64,000 nt of DNA, from NCBI GenBank assembly GCA_017416705.1, contig JAFQBG010000014.1, positions 23,656 through 87,655 of the forward strand, given 5' to 3'. Below are positions 1-13,800 of this stretch, one piece after another (within the stretch, counting starts at the first letter, position 1; each line of letters begins with the position of its first letter). The notes beneath the pieces are model-generated. The model was given only the letters and a program-made list of their open reading frames with translations, made no database searches and was not told the origin of the DNA. Both the position numbers and the translations under genes were made by a program. The DNA comes from Bacteroidaceae bacterium (GTDB lineage: Bacteria; Bacteroidota; Bacteroidia; Bacteroidales; Bacteroidaceae).

Positions 1-1
1 A

Positions 2-550
2 CTACTTGATGTAATTTTAAATAAAGAAAAAGAGATAAGCAATATTCAAGAATTAATTAATAAGCGCGATAATCAAATACGCAACGAAAAACAAAAACTA
101 AGTCATAAGCAAAAGGAATTAAAAGAGAAAACAGATAAGAACAATGAACTTATTCTACAATTACAGGAGGCCGAAAATTCATTTAAAAAACTTATAGCAC
201 AAAATAAAGAATTAACAAGGCACATATTTATGGATAACATTCCACAGGAGAATGTACATATTATAGAAAAATGTAAAAAAACTATTATCGGCAAAGAAAA
301 CTTTGACGACAAAGATTGGAAAGAGCTTCTTGGCGTAATTGACAAACAATTTCCTGAATTTACAAATGAAATACAGGTCAAGTTCAAAAAAATCAATGAA
401 CCTATGCTGCGTATATGTTATTTGCTGAAAATAGGTCTGTCAAATCCTCAAATTACAAACCTGACAGGGTATCCTCCACAAACTGTTTGGGACAGGGTGA
501 AACGCATAGAGAAAGTTCTGGGATATAGTTTTCACCAAGGCACTAAATAG
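2..550 (+). CDS. C-terminal part of a coiled-coil protein with a C-terminal helix-turn-helix
   Basis: The reading frame is open from base 2, so the gene begins before the window; an internal Met at 230 is not a credible start. The first 75 or so visible residues are Lys/Glu/Gln/Asn rich with heptad-like hydrophobic spacing, consistent with a coiled coil. The end (LSNPQITNLTG, then PQTVWDRVKRIEKVLG) looks like a LuxR/sigma-4-like helix-turn-helix. Bacteroidales have many regulators built as TPR repeats, a membrane or coiled-coil segment and a C-terminal HTH, and this may be one. The N-terminus is not visible, so the sensor part and exact family are unknown. Confidence 0.6.
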   Translation, partial: LLDVILNKEKEISNIQELINKRDNQIRNEKQKLSHKQKELKEKTDKNNELILQLQEAENSFKKLIAQNKELTRHIFMDNIPQENVHIIEKCKKTIIGKENFDDKDWKELLGVIDKQFPEFTNEIQVKFKKINEPMLRICYLLKIGLSNPQITNLTGYPPQTVWDRVKRIEKVLGYSFHQGTK

Positions 551-562
551 CAAGGATATTCT

Positions 563-1846
563 TTATCGGCGTTTTATTACAATGGAGAACAATAGCATTG
601 CGCCCACACACATGGGGTAATAGAGGTTTGGGATAATCTCCAACGGCGATATCGAGGCAAGCCCCGATGCCATTAACAGCTGTGCGCCGTAGGGTATGAT
701 GCCTTGCACAAAACACGAAGCGGTATCGAGCAGGCTGGCTGCCCTCTTTGGCTTGATACCGAACTTTGCAGATATATTGCGCGATATGTCGCCCACCGTA
801 AGTATGGCTATGGTATTATTGGCTGTACACACATTGGCAAGCGCGGTGAGCAACACGATGGCACCCTCGGCAGAAGCTCGTGAACGCAGTCGCAGAGTAA
901 TTATTCTGATAAGGAAGTCTATACCGCCATTCACACGCACCACCTCCAATAGTCCACCGGCAAGCATAGTCACTATTATAAGTTCGCACATCGACGATAT
1001 GCCCGAGCCGAATGCGCCAAACAGCCCTATGACATCGAATGTTCCCGACAATAACCCTATGGCTGCCGCAACAGCTATGCCAAGGATGAGCACAAGCAAC
1101 ACGTTCATGCCACACAATGCGGTGACAATGACTATGATATAGGGGATGACCCTTACTGCATCCATTATGGTTATATCACCACCGATGGCATCGCCCATGA
1201 ATGCACCGCTGAACGTATAGAGCAACAAGGTTATTACGGCAGCAGGAAGCACCAAACGTATGTTATTCCTGAATTTGGAGCGCATGGAGCATCCTTGGGT
1301 TTGCGTGGCAGCTATTGTGGTGTCGGAGATAAATGACAGGTTATCGCCAAAGAAAGCACCACCCACCACAATGGCCACAAGCCATGCTGTGTCGCATTGC
1401 AAATGCGTGGCAAGCGCGGTGACCACCGGCGTCAGCGCCACAATGGTGCCCACCGAGGTACCTATGGACATGGATATGAAACAGGTGGCAATGAAAATTC
1501 CTGCCGGCAAGAATTCCTCGGGAACGAGTGCAAGGGTAAAATTCACAGTGGAGTCCACCGCCCCCATAGCCTTGGCTACGGCGGCAAAAGCACCTGCCAG
1601 AACAAATATCCACACCATGAGCATGATGCGCGTGTTTGCCGCTCCTTTGGAGAACATTTCGATGCGTTCGTTCAGACTATTGCCACGCATTATAGCCACT
1701 GCATACACCGAGGCAAACAAAAAAGCCGCAGCGATAGGTATGCGGTAAAAATCGCCGGCCACTATGGAACCTACGAAATATATGGTGAGCAACACCACAA
1801 TAGGCGACAACGCCAACAGCCCTTTATATACACTCCTGCCGAACAT
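563..1846 (-). CDS. NhaC-family Na+/H+ antiporter-like membrane protein
   Basis: A 427-residue protein made almost entirely of hydrophobic segments, about ten to twelve predicted membrane helices. The segments SIGTSVGTIVALTPVV and GGAFFGDNLSFISDTT are typical of the NhaC/YqkI antiporter family (IT superfamily), which exchanges cations or small organic ions such as malate/lactate for Na+ or H+ at the inner membrane. The length fits the family. It lies 6 bases downstream of the RsmI-like methyltransferase gene on the same strand, so the two are probably co-transcribed. The ion or substrate cannot be read from sequence. Confidence 0.85.
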   Translation of the reverse strand: MFGRSVYKGLLALSPIVVLLTIYFVGSIVAGDFYRIPIAAAFLFASVYAVAIMRGNSLNERIEMFSKGAANTRIMLMVWIFVLAGAFAAVAKAMGAVDSTVNFTLALVPEEFLPAGIFIATCFISMSIGTSVGTIVALTPVVTALATHLQCDTAWLVAIVVGGAFFGDNLSFISDTTIAATQTQGCSMRSKFRNNIRLVLPAAVITLLLYTFSGAFMGDAIGGDITIMDAVRVIPYIIVIVTALCGMNVLLVLILGIAVAAAIGLLSGTFDVIGLFGAFGSGISSMCELIIVTMLAGGLLEVVRVNGGIDFLIRIITLRLRSRASAEGAIVLLTALANVCTANNTIAILTVGDISRNISAKFGIKPKRAASLLDTASCFVQGIIPYGAQLLMASGLASISPLEIIPNLYYPMCVGAMLLFSIVIKRR

Positions 1847-1852
1847 AGTTTT

Positions 1853-2557
1853 TTATTTATATAATAAGAATATTGTAGGTTTTTTGGAAAGGTCGGGTAT
1901 TTGTCCGCGCCATTCCTTCACTGTGAGCGTGCGCACGAACTCATCGTCGCAAGTAAGATTGGCTGCTATGCACAGTTTTGTTTGCGGCTTGCAATTACGC
2001 AAAATATCATCGACCATTTTATCGTTGCGATATGGCGTTTCTATGAACAACTGCGTTTGGTTCTCGGCATATATACGTTGTTCCAAACGATGCAACGCCT
2101 TGGCTCTTTCATCGGGTTTTATAGGCAGATAGCCATGAAAAGCAAAGCTCTGACCATTGAACCCCGATGCCATTACCGACAGGATGATGCTCGACGGACC
2201 AACCAGCGGCACCACTTTCAACCCCTTACGCTGTGCGATGGCAACGACATCGGCGCCCGGGTCGGCAACAGCCGGACAACCCGCCTCGGATATAACACCC
2301 ATGGGGAAGCCATCGACAAGCGGTTGCAAGAATTTGGCAATATCCTGTGGCTTGGTATGCTTGTTAAGTTCGTAGAAAACCGAACCGTCTATATCGAATT
2401 GCGAATCGACCATGCGCAAGAAACGACGTGCCGAACGTACATTCTCCACAATAAAATGACGAATACCGGCAATCACCTCGGCGTTATATGCAGGAAGCAC
2501 CCGGTGCGTCGATGTATCGCCCAAGGTGACAGGCAGAAGATATAGTGCTGTTTCCAT
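1853..2557 (-). CDS. SAM-dependent methyltransferase, RsmI-like (tetrapyrrole methylase fold)
   Basis: A 234-residue protein of the tetrapyrrole/RsmI methylase fold. The signature SEAGCPAVADPGADVV near residues 90-105 and VGPSSIILSVMASGFNGQSFAFHGYLP correspond to the SAM-binding core and substrate region of RsmI, which 2'-O-methylates C1402 of 16S rRNA. It is shorter than E. coli RsmI (286 residues), and Bacteroidales carry both a canonical RsmI and this shorter paralogue, so the target is uncertain. It is first of a two-gene leftward unit with the antiporter and is divergent from the HAD phosphatase. A TATCTTCG -7 box lies upstream (2580-2587, complement). Confidence 0.85.
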   Translation of the reverse strand: METALYLLPVTLGDTSTHRVLPAYNAEVIAGIRHFIVENVRSARRFLRMVDSQFDIDGSVFYELNKHTKPQDIAKFLQPLVDGFPMGVISEAGCPAVADPGADVVAIAQRKGLKVVPLVGPSSIILSVMASGFNGQSFAFHGYLPIKPDERAKALHRLEQRIYAENQTQLFIETPYRNDKMVDDILRNCKPQTKLCIAANLTCDDEFVRTLTVKEWRGQIPDLSKKPTIFLLYK

Positions 2558-2579
2558 AGTTATTATTGCATTTTGCCTG

Positions 2580-2618
2580 CGAAGATACTCAAAAATAAGC
2601 AGAAAACAGCTATCTTAG
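2580..2618. promoter_or_regulatory. Divergent Bacteroidetes-type promoter region
   Basis: The short gap between the RsmI-like gene and the HAD gene holds two facing -7 boxes. TATCTTCG is on the minus strand (2580-2587) for the methyltransferase, and TATCTTAG is on the plus strand (2611-2618), about 20 bases before the HAD start codon. Both fit TAnnTTTG with one change. Clear -33 TTTG elements are not obvious. Confidence 0.45.
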
Positions 2619-2638
2619 CAACCTAAAAGGCAAACATC

Positions 2639-3295
2639 ATGAAGAAACTTGTTATATTCGATTTAGATGGCACATTGCTCGACACTGTACTCGACTTAGG
2701 AAAATGTTGCAACCATATACTTGCAAACGAGGGCTACCCCACCCACCCCATCGACAGCTACTATGCGTTTGTGGGCAATGGCATATCAAAACTCATTGAG
2801 CGTGCATTGCCACCTGCAACGGCAAGCGCCGAGGAGGCCGCAAGACTGCTGCCCACATTCCGCAGCTACTACGATATACACAAAGCCGATGAGACACGCC
2901 CATACGACGGGCTAACAGCCCTGTTGGAGAAACTGCAAAGTCGTGGCGTACTAATTGCCATTGCATCGAACAAATATCAGAAAGCTACCGAAGAACTTAT
3001 AGGACATTTTTTTCCACAAATAGCCTTTGCAGCTGTGCTTGGACAACGTGACGGAACACCTATCAAGCCCCACCCTGCCATAGTACACGACATTATGGAA
3101 ATGACAGGCGTGTGCCATAAAGAACAGATAATATATGTTGGCGACTCATTGGTGGATATGAACACGGCAAAAAACGCCGGTGTGGAGTCGGTTGCTGTGA
3201 CGTGGGGTTTCTGTCCCAAGGAGCGACTTACCGAGTTCTGTCCCGATAATATTGCACACTCGGCGCAGGAATTGGAGCAGATACTTATGAGATAG
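2639..3295 (+). CDS. HAD-family hydrolase, phosphoglycolate phosphatase-like
   Basis: A 218-residue HAD phosphatase. Motif I is FDLDGTLLDT (nucleophile Asp8, acid/base Asp10), motif II is IASNK with the Lys region in KPHPAI, and motif IV is VGDSLVDMNTAKNAG with the Mg2+-binding acidic pair. The cap domain after motif I contains VGNGISKLIERAL, the pattern seen in Gph/PGP enzymes that remove phosphate from 2-phosphoglycolate. Substrate assignment inside this superfamily is unreliable, so phosphoglycolate is only the best guess. It is monocistronic and convergent with the downstream glycosyltransferase gene (gap 42 bases). Confidence 0.85.
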   Translation: MKKLVIFDLDGTLLDTVLDLGKCCNHILANEGYPTHPIDSYYAFVGNGISKLIERALPPATASAEEAARLLPTFRSYYDIHKADETRPYDGLTALLEKLQSRGVLIAIASNKYQKATEELIGHFFPQIAFAAVLGQRDGTPIKPHPAIVHDIMEMTGVCHKEQIIYVGDSLVDMNTAKNAGVESVAVTWGFCPKERLTEFCPDNIAHSAQELEQILMR

Positions 3296-3337
3296 CATTC
3301 CCCGGGAAAAAGCCATTCTTGCTCCCTTGCCACAGGC

Positions 3338-4357
3338 CTATCGGAGCAGTTTTTTAAACGTATCGGCTTTTTTCACATAGTAACGCCATAGCAAGGAAAT
3401 ATCCATTCTTTGCGGCAAGGGTTCTTTCTTTGCTTTATACAGATTTTCCATACGGTCTATCCTGTATAAATGGCGCACGCAATGAAATTCCCAACGCGCC
3501 GAAAGCACCGCTTTGAAATTGGCAAACGAGCCACCGAGAAGGAATTTAAAGGCTGCCACATAGTCGAGGAGCATGCGCACGAACATCACGTAGTGCAAAT
3601 CCTTTTCGGGCAGATTTTTATACAGCGTCAGCAGGTTGTTGCGAAAATTCAGGAACGTCTTGCGAGGGTTGTTGTAGTTGAGCGTAGCACCGCCAATATG
3701 ATATACCACGCTTTGTGGCACGCACACTATGCGTTTGCCTCGCGAACGCAAACGCCAGCATAGGTCCACCTCCTCCATGTGGGCAAAGTAACGCCCGTCG
3801 AACCCACCTGCGGCATGAAATTCGTCGGCACGCACCATGAGCGCGGCTCCTGTTGCCCACAGAATATCGCACTGTTTGTCATATTGTCCGTTATCGGGCT
3901 CCACAGTGTCGAATATACGTCCGCGACAAAAGGGATAGCCATAGCGGTCGATGAAACCACCGGCTGCACCGGCATATTCAAAGTGTGTTTTACGTTTGTA
4001 ATCGAGCAGTTTGGGCTGGCATGCGACGATGCTCTTATCGTTGTCCAAACACAGCGTCATGGCATCGAGCCAGCCGTCTGTGACCTCGACATCGGAGTTC
4101 AGCAACACATAATATTCGGCCTTCACCATGTCGAGTGCGCGGTTGTAGCCCTCGGCAAAGCCCCAATTACGTTCAAATTCTATGACACGTATCTCGGGAT
4201 AGCATTGTCGAAGCATGGCTATGGAGTTGTCGGTGGAACAGTTATCGGCAACAACGACATGCGCCCCCTCGCTGCAATCGAGCACCGCCGGCAGGAAACG
4301 TTCGAGCATAGCCACGCCGTTGTAGTTTAGTATGACTATCGCAATTTTCTTTCTCAT
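3338..4357 (-). CDS. Family 2 glycosyltransferase
   Basis: The start is set at the ATG at 4357, giving MRKKIAIVILNYNG and 339 residues. The frame extends 29 residues further upstream, but that part overlaps mtaB out of frame and lacks family character. The N-terminal GT-A fold is clear: VILNYNG, VVADNCSTDNS, YVLLNSDVEV (DXD-like site) and MEEVDLCWRLRSRGKRIVCVP near residue 215, the pattern of rhamnosyltransferase-like GT2 enzymes of the WcaA/RfbF type. The start overlaps the mtaB stop as ATGA (4354-4357), so the two are translationally coupled. The likely role is surface or cell-wall glycan synthesis at the cytoplasmic face of the membrane; donor and acceptor are unknown. Confidence 0.88.
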   Translation of the reverse strand: MRKKIAIVILNYNGVAMLERFLPAVLDCSEGAHVVVADNCSTDNSIAMLRQCYPEIRVIEFERNWGFAEGYNRALDMVKAEYYVLLNSDVEVTDGWLDAMTLCLDNDKSIVACQPKLLDYKRKTHFEYAGAAGGFIDRYGYPFCRGRIFDTVEPDNGQYDKQCDILWATGAALMVRADEFHAAGGFDGRYFAHMEEVDLCWRLRSRGKRIVCVPQSVVYHIGGATLNYNNPRKTFLNFRNNLLTLYKNLPEKDLHYVMFVRMLLDYVAAFKFLLGGSFANFKAVLSARWEFHCVRHLYRIDRMENLYKAKKEPLPQRMDISLLWRYYVKKADTFKKLLR

Positions 4358-5682
4358 AGCACCGAAACTATTTCTTGCACCGTAAGCGCCGATTCGTCGT
4401 CGTTGAAACCGCCCAAGCGCACCTTGACGAGCCTGTTCACCCAATCCTTGTTATATTCACATTCCACACGTATATAGTTTTCGGTGAAGCCTGCAATGGG
4501 CATTCCCGCACGCGGTTTCTCGAAAAGCACTATGGCCTCGGTTCCTATATGTCGTGCGTAGAACGCTTTGCGTTTTTGCTCGGATAGTTCTATGAGCAGA
4601 TGACTGCGACGATGTTTCTCGGCAGGCGACACTGCCCCGTCTATTTTCAATGCCTGTGTTCCGGGACGTTCCGAGTAGCTGAACACGTGCAACTGCGATA
4701 TGTCGAGATTTTTTATAAAATTGTATGCCTTGTCGAACAGTTCCTCGGTTTCGCCGCGAGTACCCACAATGACATCCACCCCTATGAAAGCATTGGGGAG
4801 CAGGCGTCTGACGGCCTCTATTTTGCGAGCAAAGAAAGCGGTATCGTAGCGACGGTGCATGAGTTTCAGAACCTCATCGCTACCTGCTTGAAGCGGTATA
4901 TGCAGATGCGGCATGAAACTACGCGAGCGAGCCATATACTCTATTATCTCGTCGGTTATCAGGTTGGGCTCGATGGACGATATTCTGTATCGTTCTATCC
5001 CCTCGACAGCGTCCAAGGCACGAACAAGCGACACAAAACTCTCGCCTGTTGTTTTTCCAAAGTCGCCTATGTTAACTCCTGTGATAACAATCTCCTTGCC
5101 ACCCTCGGCGGCTGCGTCGCGCGCTTGCTGTACAAGGTCGGCTATATGCGGATTGCGGCTTCGTCCGCGTGCAAACGGTATGGTGCAATAGGTACAAAAA
5201 TAGTCGCAGCCGTCTTGTACCTTCAAAAAATAGCGTGTTCTGTCGCCACGTGAACAGGAGGGCACGAAGTTACGCACATTCTTCGAAGGAATAGCATCCC
5301 ATACCGCCACATCGTTTTTTTCGAGATTGCCCAGATAGGTCAATATATCGCCCTTTTTTTCGATGCCCAGCACCACATCGATACCAACCTCGTCGGCAAG
5401 TTTCTGTGGCGACAGCTGAGCATAACAGCCCGTCACCACCACAAATGCCCCCGGATGCTGACGAATGAGTTTGTGAATAGCCTGTCGGCATTTTTTCTCG
5501 GCCTCCTGAGTGACGGCACAACTGTTTATGACACATATATCGGCCTGCTCGCCCCGACGGGCGGTTCTTATTCCTGCTTCTTGCAAAGTACGTTCTATGG
5601 TTGCCGTTTCCGAAAAATTCAGTTTGCAACCAAGGGTATAATACACAGCTTTTTTATCGCGAAAAACTGTTCTATCTATCAT
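4354..5682 (-). CDS. mtaB: tRNA t6A37 methylthiotransferase MtaB
   Basis: A 442-residue radical-SAM methylthiotransferase that converts t6A37 to ms2t6A in tRNAs reading ANN codons. The N-terminal UPF0004 domain has the three cluster cysteines (Cys19 in YTLGCKLNF, Cys55 in NSCAV, Cys86 in TGCYAQ). The radical-SAM CxxxCxxC is at Cys159, Cys163 and Cys166, followed by IPFARGRSR, and a TRAM-like domain sits at the C-terminus. The single radical-SAM motif with TIPFARGRSR favours MtaB over MiaB or RimO. It is first in a two-gene unit with a GT2 gene (ATGA overlap). A possible -7 box TATTTTCG lies at 5711-5718 on the complement. Confidence 0.93.
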   Translation of the reverse strand: MIDRTVFRDKKAVYYTLGCKLNFSETATIERTLQEAGIRTARRGEQADICVINSCAVTQEAEKKCRQAIHKLIRQHPGAFVVVTGCYAQLSPQKLADEVGIDVVLGIEKKGDILTYLGNLEKNDVAVWDAIPSKNVRNFVPSCSRGDRTRYFLKVQDGCDYFCTYCTIPFARGRSRNPHIADLVQQARDAAAEGGKEIVITGVNIGDFGKTTGESFVSLVRALDAVEGIERYRISSIEPNLITDEIIEYMARSRSFMPHLHIPLQAGSDEVLKLMHRRYDTAFFARKIEAVRRLLPNAFIGVDVIVGTRGETEELFDKAYNFIKNLDISQLHVFSYSERPGTQALKIDGAVSPAEKHRRSHLLIELSEQKRKAFYARHIGTEAIVLFEKPRAGMPIAGFTENYIRVECEYNKDWVNRLVKVRLGGFNDDESALTVQEIVSVL

Positions 5683-5781
5683 TGTAATTATCTATATAGG
5701 TAAACAAATGCGAAAATAGTATCTTTTTTCGAGAAACAGAAACCTATATGTTATAAAATAAGTCATACAGGTGCTAAAACC

Positions 5782-5817
5782 TATGAGGGTGCATCAAAAA
5801 TTTGATGCACCCTCATA
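5782..5817. repeat. Perfect 17-bp inverted repeat, possible terminator
   Basis: TATGAGGGTGCATCAAA (5782-5798) is followed by a 2-base loop and its exact reverse complement (5801-5817). It sits between the small lipoprotein gene and the mtaB promoter. No clear T-run follows on either strand, so it could be a weak bidirectional terminator or a protein-binding palindrome. Confidence 0.6.
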
Positions 5818-5906
5818 ATTATGAATAGAACTCATTATTGTTTTTTGTTACATGGAATATTTCCACGAACAGAACAAATTCTTATACAACCAAACTGCAA
5901 ATAAAA

Positions 5907-5972
5907 AAGAAGTTAGAACCCTAATCATCTGTCGTTAAGACAGATATTGATTAGTGGTCTCTAAAACTTCTT
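5907..5972. repeat. 66-base imperfect inverted repeat downstream of the small lipoprotein
   Basis: AAGAAGTT (5907-5914) pairs exactly with 5965-5972. The next 13 bases pair with two mismatches, and TCTGTC (5928-5933) pairs with GACAGA (5939-5944) around a small loop. The whole folds as a long interrupted hairpin starting 14 bases after the lipoprotein stop. It may be the 3' end or terminator of that leftward transcript. Confidence 0.6.
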
Positions 5973-5985
5973 AGTACGATTAATT

Positions 5986-6189
5986 TTACTCAGCAGGAAC
6001 AACCTCTGTTGCGACTTTACCGCTATCACCGGGAAGAGCAGCGGGCAAAACATCAGTAGCAGTAGCAGGAACTACGTCAGTAGCTACGATTGTATCGCAA
6101 GCAGCTGCCTCTGCGTTTGATTTAGAACCGTTTGCACCACAAGCAGTCATTACAAGTGCCAAAACTGCAACATAAATAAAATTCTTCAT
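5986..6189 (-). CDS. Small lipoprotein of unknown function
   Basis: A 67-residue protein with a clear lipoprotein signal: basic start MKN, a hydrophobic core and lipobox VMTAC with Cys17. The mature part is only about 50 residues, rich in Ala, Val, Thr and Asp, with loosely repeated TDVVPA / TDVLPA / TEVVPA units. I do not recognise a family. A TAACTTTG -7 box on the complement (6265-6272) implies a leader of roughly 70 bases. The gene stands alone, between structured intergenic sequences. Confidence 0.75.
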   Translation of the reverse strand: MKNFIYVAVLALVMTACGANGSKSNAEAAACDTIVATDVVPATATDVLPAALPGDSGKVATEVVPAE

Positions 6190-6480
6190 AACAACACATA
6201 AAGTTTAAAAATCTCGCCTACTCCCTTTTTAGCGTTTCGGCAACCTCTTTCCTCAAAACCGATGCAAAGTTACATTAATATATTTATATATTAACTTTTT
6301 TTTGTCTATTTTTATAATATAAAAGCATTATTTTGCATTTTTTCACAAATAAAAATATCAAAATGAGACCGATTATATAAAAATACGCATTATATGCAAT
6401 TTTAGTTTATATAATGCTCTACAAAAACAGCAGATAAAAAAAACAAAACCGCACACGAACAAAAAAAAGGTAAATACAAA
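6190..6480. other. AT-rich intergenic region with lipoprotein promoter
   Basis: This holds the leftward promoter of the small lipoprotein (TAACTTTG at 6265-6272, complement) and then long A/T tracts. On the minus strand the A-tracts next to 6480 read as the T-run of the glycosidase operon terminator. I see no gene in it. Confidence 0.55.
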
Positions 6481-6520
6481 GACTGTGCATCTTGGAATTT
6501 TTCCAAGATGCACAGTCTTT
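6478..6520 (-). terminator. Rho-independent terminator of the glycosidase operon
   Basis: A perfect stem, GACTGTGCATCTTGGAA (6481-6497) with its complement (6501-6517), extended by three A-T pairs, has a 3-base loop. On the minus strand it follows the GH2 stop by about 18 bases and is followed by TTTGTATTTACC and then a run of eight T. Confidence 0.85.
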
Positions 6521-6538
6521 GAAAATTAGTTTCGGATT

Positions 6539-10873
<4,335 letters not shown>

Positions 10874-10896
10874 TTACATGTATGTCGCAATAGTAA

Positions 10897-13800
10897 TCAC
10901 TTAATTACAATTTTCTTGCCTCCAATAATATAAATACCGCGAGGCAGACTTTCGACTGAACAGTTGAGACGCAGGCCTTGCAGAGTATAAATGGCTGTGT
11001 CTGCCTGTTTGTCCTGCTCGATGTCGTGGATTGCATTTACTATACCGTTGGTGTTCTGCATACCATCTTTTTGATATACACGCACCCAATCGAAACGTGT
11101 CTCGTATGTGTGGTTTATATCGGCATTGGCAGCCCATGAGCCGTTGCCCACACTTTGATTGAGAATAAGGTGGAAATGTTTGTCGAAAGGCCACTGACCT
11201 TGGTCAAGATACGATTGATTTGTCGATTTTGTATAACGTCCTACCTCCTTGCCGTCAACATACCAAATAAGGGTTGTCTCGTCCCACGCAAGAGCATAGG
11301 TGTGATAGCGGTCGTAAGGGATGCTTGTATTGAAGCTGGACTGTGGATTGTTTTTGTAGCCAAGGTCGTATGTCCAGTTGCTGTGAATGGTATGATAGGA
11401 TTTTCCGTCGGTGTCAATGGCTTCCCAAATGTCAATTTCTCCACAGTCGGGCCAGCCGGCACTTTGGTCCTCGGGCATCATCCAAAAAGCAGGGAAGTTT
11501 CCTTGCCATGGATTGGTGAGAAGACGTGCCTCGACATAACCATAGGTAAAACCAAAGCAACCATTGCTCTTTATACCGCCGGTAATCATATCTACGGGAT
11601 CATTCACTTTGTCGGGATTGGGAATGGCGCGGGCAACCAAATCGCCACCGTCAAGATAGATGACTTCCTCGCTGTCGCTAAGCCAACGATTCCATGTCGA
11701 ACTGTAACGTTGACAACGTATCCATTTGTCTGCGTTGGGCTGTGATTTGTCAGCAGCATTGAACTCATCGCTGAAAACGAGTCTCCACTCAGTGTCGGCT
11801 TCACGCTCGAAGGTTGCATAAAGATTTACGTCGCCCTCTGTCATGGCTGCATCAATTACAGCCTTGCCATTCGTAGCAGTAACGAAGGTTTCCTGCCATT
11901 GAGCATTGCCATCGGCATCGTATTGTTCGCCATCGAGATTATGACCATAGCGCACTGTGACGCCATTGGCTGTGTAGCCGGGTGCTCCGCGCAATACAAC
12001 TTCGAATGATTGCAAAGGAGTCACATTACAGGGCAAGGCTGTATAGTTTGTGCCGTCTATGCTACCATTCTCTGTAAATATTTTCAGCACGCCCGGCTCA
12101 GGGTCGGGACCGGTCACTTCGCCTTTGGGAACAATGCGAATTACGTAACTCGATGAACGGGTAAGAGCATCGTCCACTTCAAGACGGTTACCATTGACAT
12201 TCCACCAACGCTCGCCCTTGAAGGCATTCTGTGCGGACTGAGTAACCTGTATAGAGCACATACCATCCATTGTAAGTATAAGATAGGTATTCCAATCGGC
12301 ATAGTAGGCATTGGTGCCAAACACGCCATACTCGTTTACATAACGGCCATCGGCATCGCTTGTGAGCTTATAGTGGTTCTTTCCCGAGGGATCGATTGTG
12401 AAACGCCATTCCTGTGCATCACCCGGAGTTTCTACTACTTGGAAAGTAGGTGTACCGCCACTACCGCCGGGATTGGTATTGGTGAGGTAACGGTCGCCAT
12501 CCATAATATAATAGACGTCGCGTGTTGAAACAATAGGAGCCTCGGGTGATTCGCCATTGACAGGAATGAGGTCGAATATGAAGTTATCGGGCTCGATGGT
12601 GGTGCTTTCTCCTTTTATCACGCGCGAACTGCTCACTGCCCAGAATTTGTTACCTGCGCTACCGGCATTCTGTATGCAATATTTGCCGTTGGCAAGACGC
12701 AATATATAATAGGTGTGCCATGCCGGGTCGTAAGGATTAGTGGTGTTGCTCACTGTGAAGACACCGTTCTCGTTTAGGTAGCGACCGTCTTGAGCATTGA
12801 TAATCTTATAGCGACCTGTTTCAGGATCAATGGAAATGCGCCACTCCTGACGCTGCGGTTTCACGTCGTCGCGAGTATCTGTAAATTGTGGAGCATAGCC
12901 GGCAACGTTCTCTTGCATATTAGTAAGGTACTGACCTTCGTGCATTATGAAGTATGTACCGTTCTCTATCTCCTGCGCGGGGAATACATCTGTGCGATAG
13001 TCATAGATAGCTTTATATTCGCTAACGAGTGTAGCCAATGTGCTTTTTAAGAAAGGAGCTATGTGGTAGCTTGCCACTGCCGGACATGCTACACGAATAG
13101 AACCGGGGAAGTCGCGCGAGCGTATAGCGGCCTGTGCCTCATCATACTCTTGGTAGCGCAAATAGCTTTGGATGAAGTTTTCGGGTTGTTCCGCTTCGAG
13201 GGCATCGTACATGTTCATCAACTCCAAGCCTTTCTGTGCCATATAGCGCATAACTTCGCACCATGGAGTAATCTCGGTAACAAGGGGGACATTCTCGTCA
13301 CACTCTATGAGCGTGGTGGCAGCATTTTCCAAAAGAGCAAAGTGGGCACGCATATCGGCAACAGCCTCTGCTGTCTTGCCTTGACTCATGTAGTTATCGA
13401 ATGAGGTTTTCGCCTCGACAAAAGCGGGCGATTCATCGGTACGACGCAAACCATGCACATTGTTACCAAGGTCCACATTGTTTTCGCAGAAAAGACGGAA
13501 TTCCTCGCTATGCTCAGGCATGAGGTACTTGATGGCACTTTCCCACGAAGCATCGGCATCGTAAGCAGTCATGTTCCAACAATAGTCGCCTATGCTGTAA
13601 AGAGAGACTTTGGAGGCCTCGGCATACTCCATGGGATTGGAAACAAAACCACCAAGCATAGATGCTATATCAAGGTCGTTACCCCAAGTGGGTCCCATAA
13701 GCAGATAGTCTCGGCAATAGTCGTTTACGGGGTAATTGAGCCAAATATAGGCATTTCGCTTGATGCGACTGTTGACCCACTCCATATCTCCCTTACCAAT

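Larger units (their letters stand above)
5683..5985. other. Intergenic segment with two inverted repeats
   Basis: About 300 bases without a convincing gene. It contains the leftward mtaB promoter area next to 5700, a perfect 17-bp inverted repeat at 5782-5817 and a longer imperfect one at 5907-5972. Both repeats lie downstream of the small lipoprotein gene. Confidence 0.6.

Noticed and set aside
696-1748. Long plus-strand frames opposite the NhaC-like gene
   Set aside because: They are antisense to a clear membrane protein gene with conserved motifs, and their own sequence shows no family features.
5907-5972. Possible integron attC site (hairpin with GTTAGAA near one end)
   Set aside because: The conserved RYYYAAC and GTTRRRY boxes do not fit, and there is no integron integrase or cassette structure nearby.
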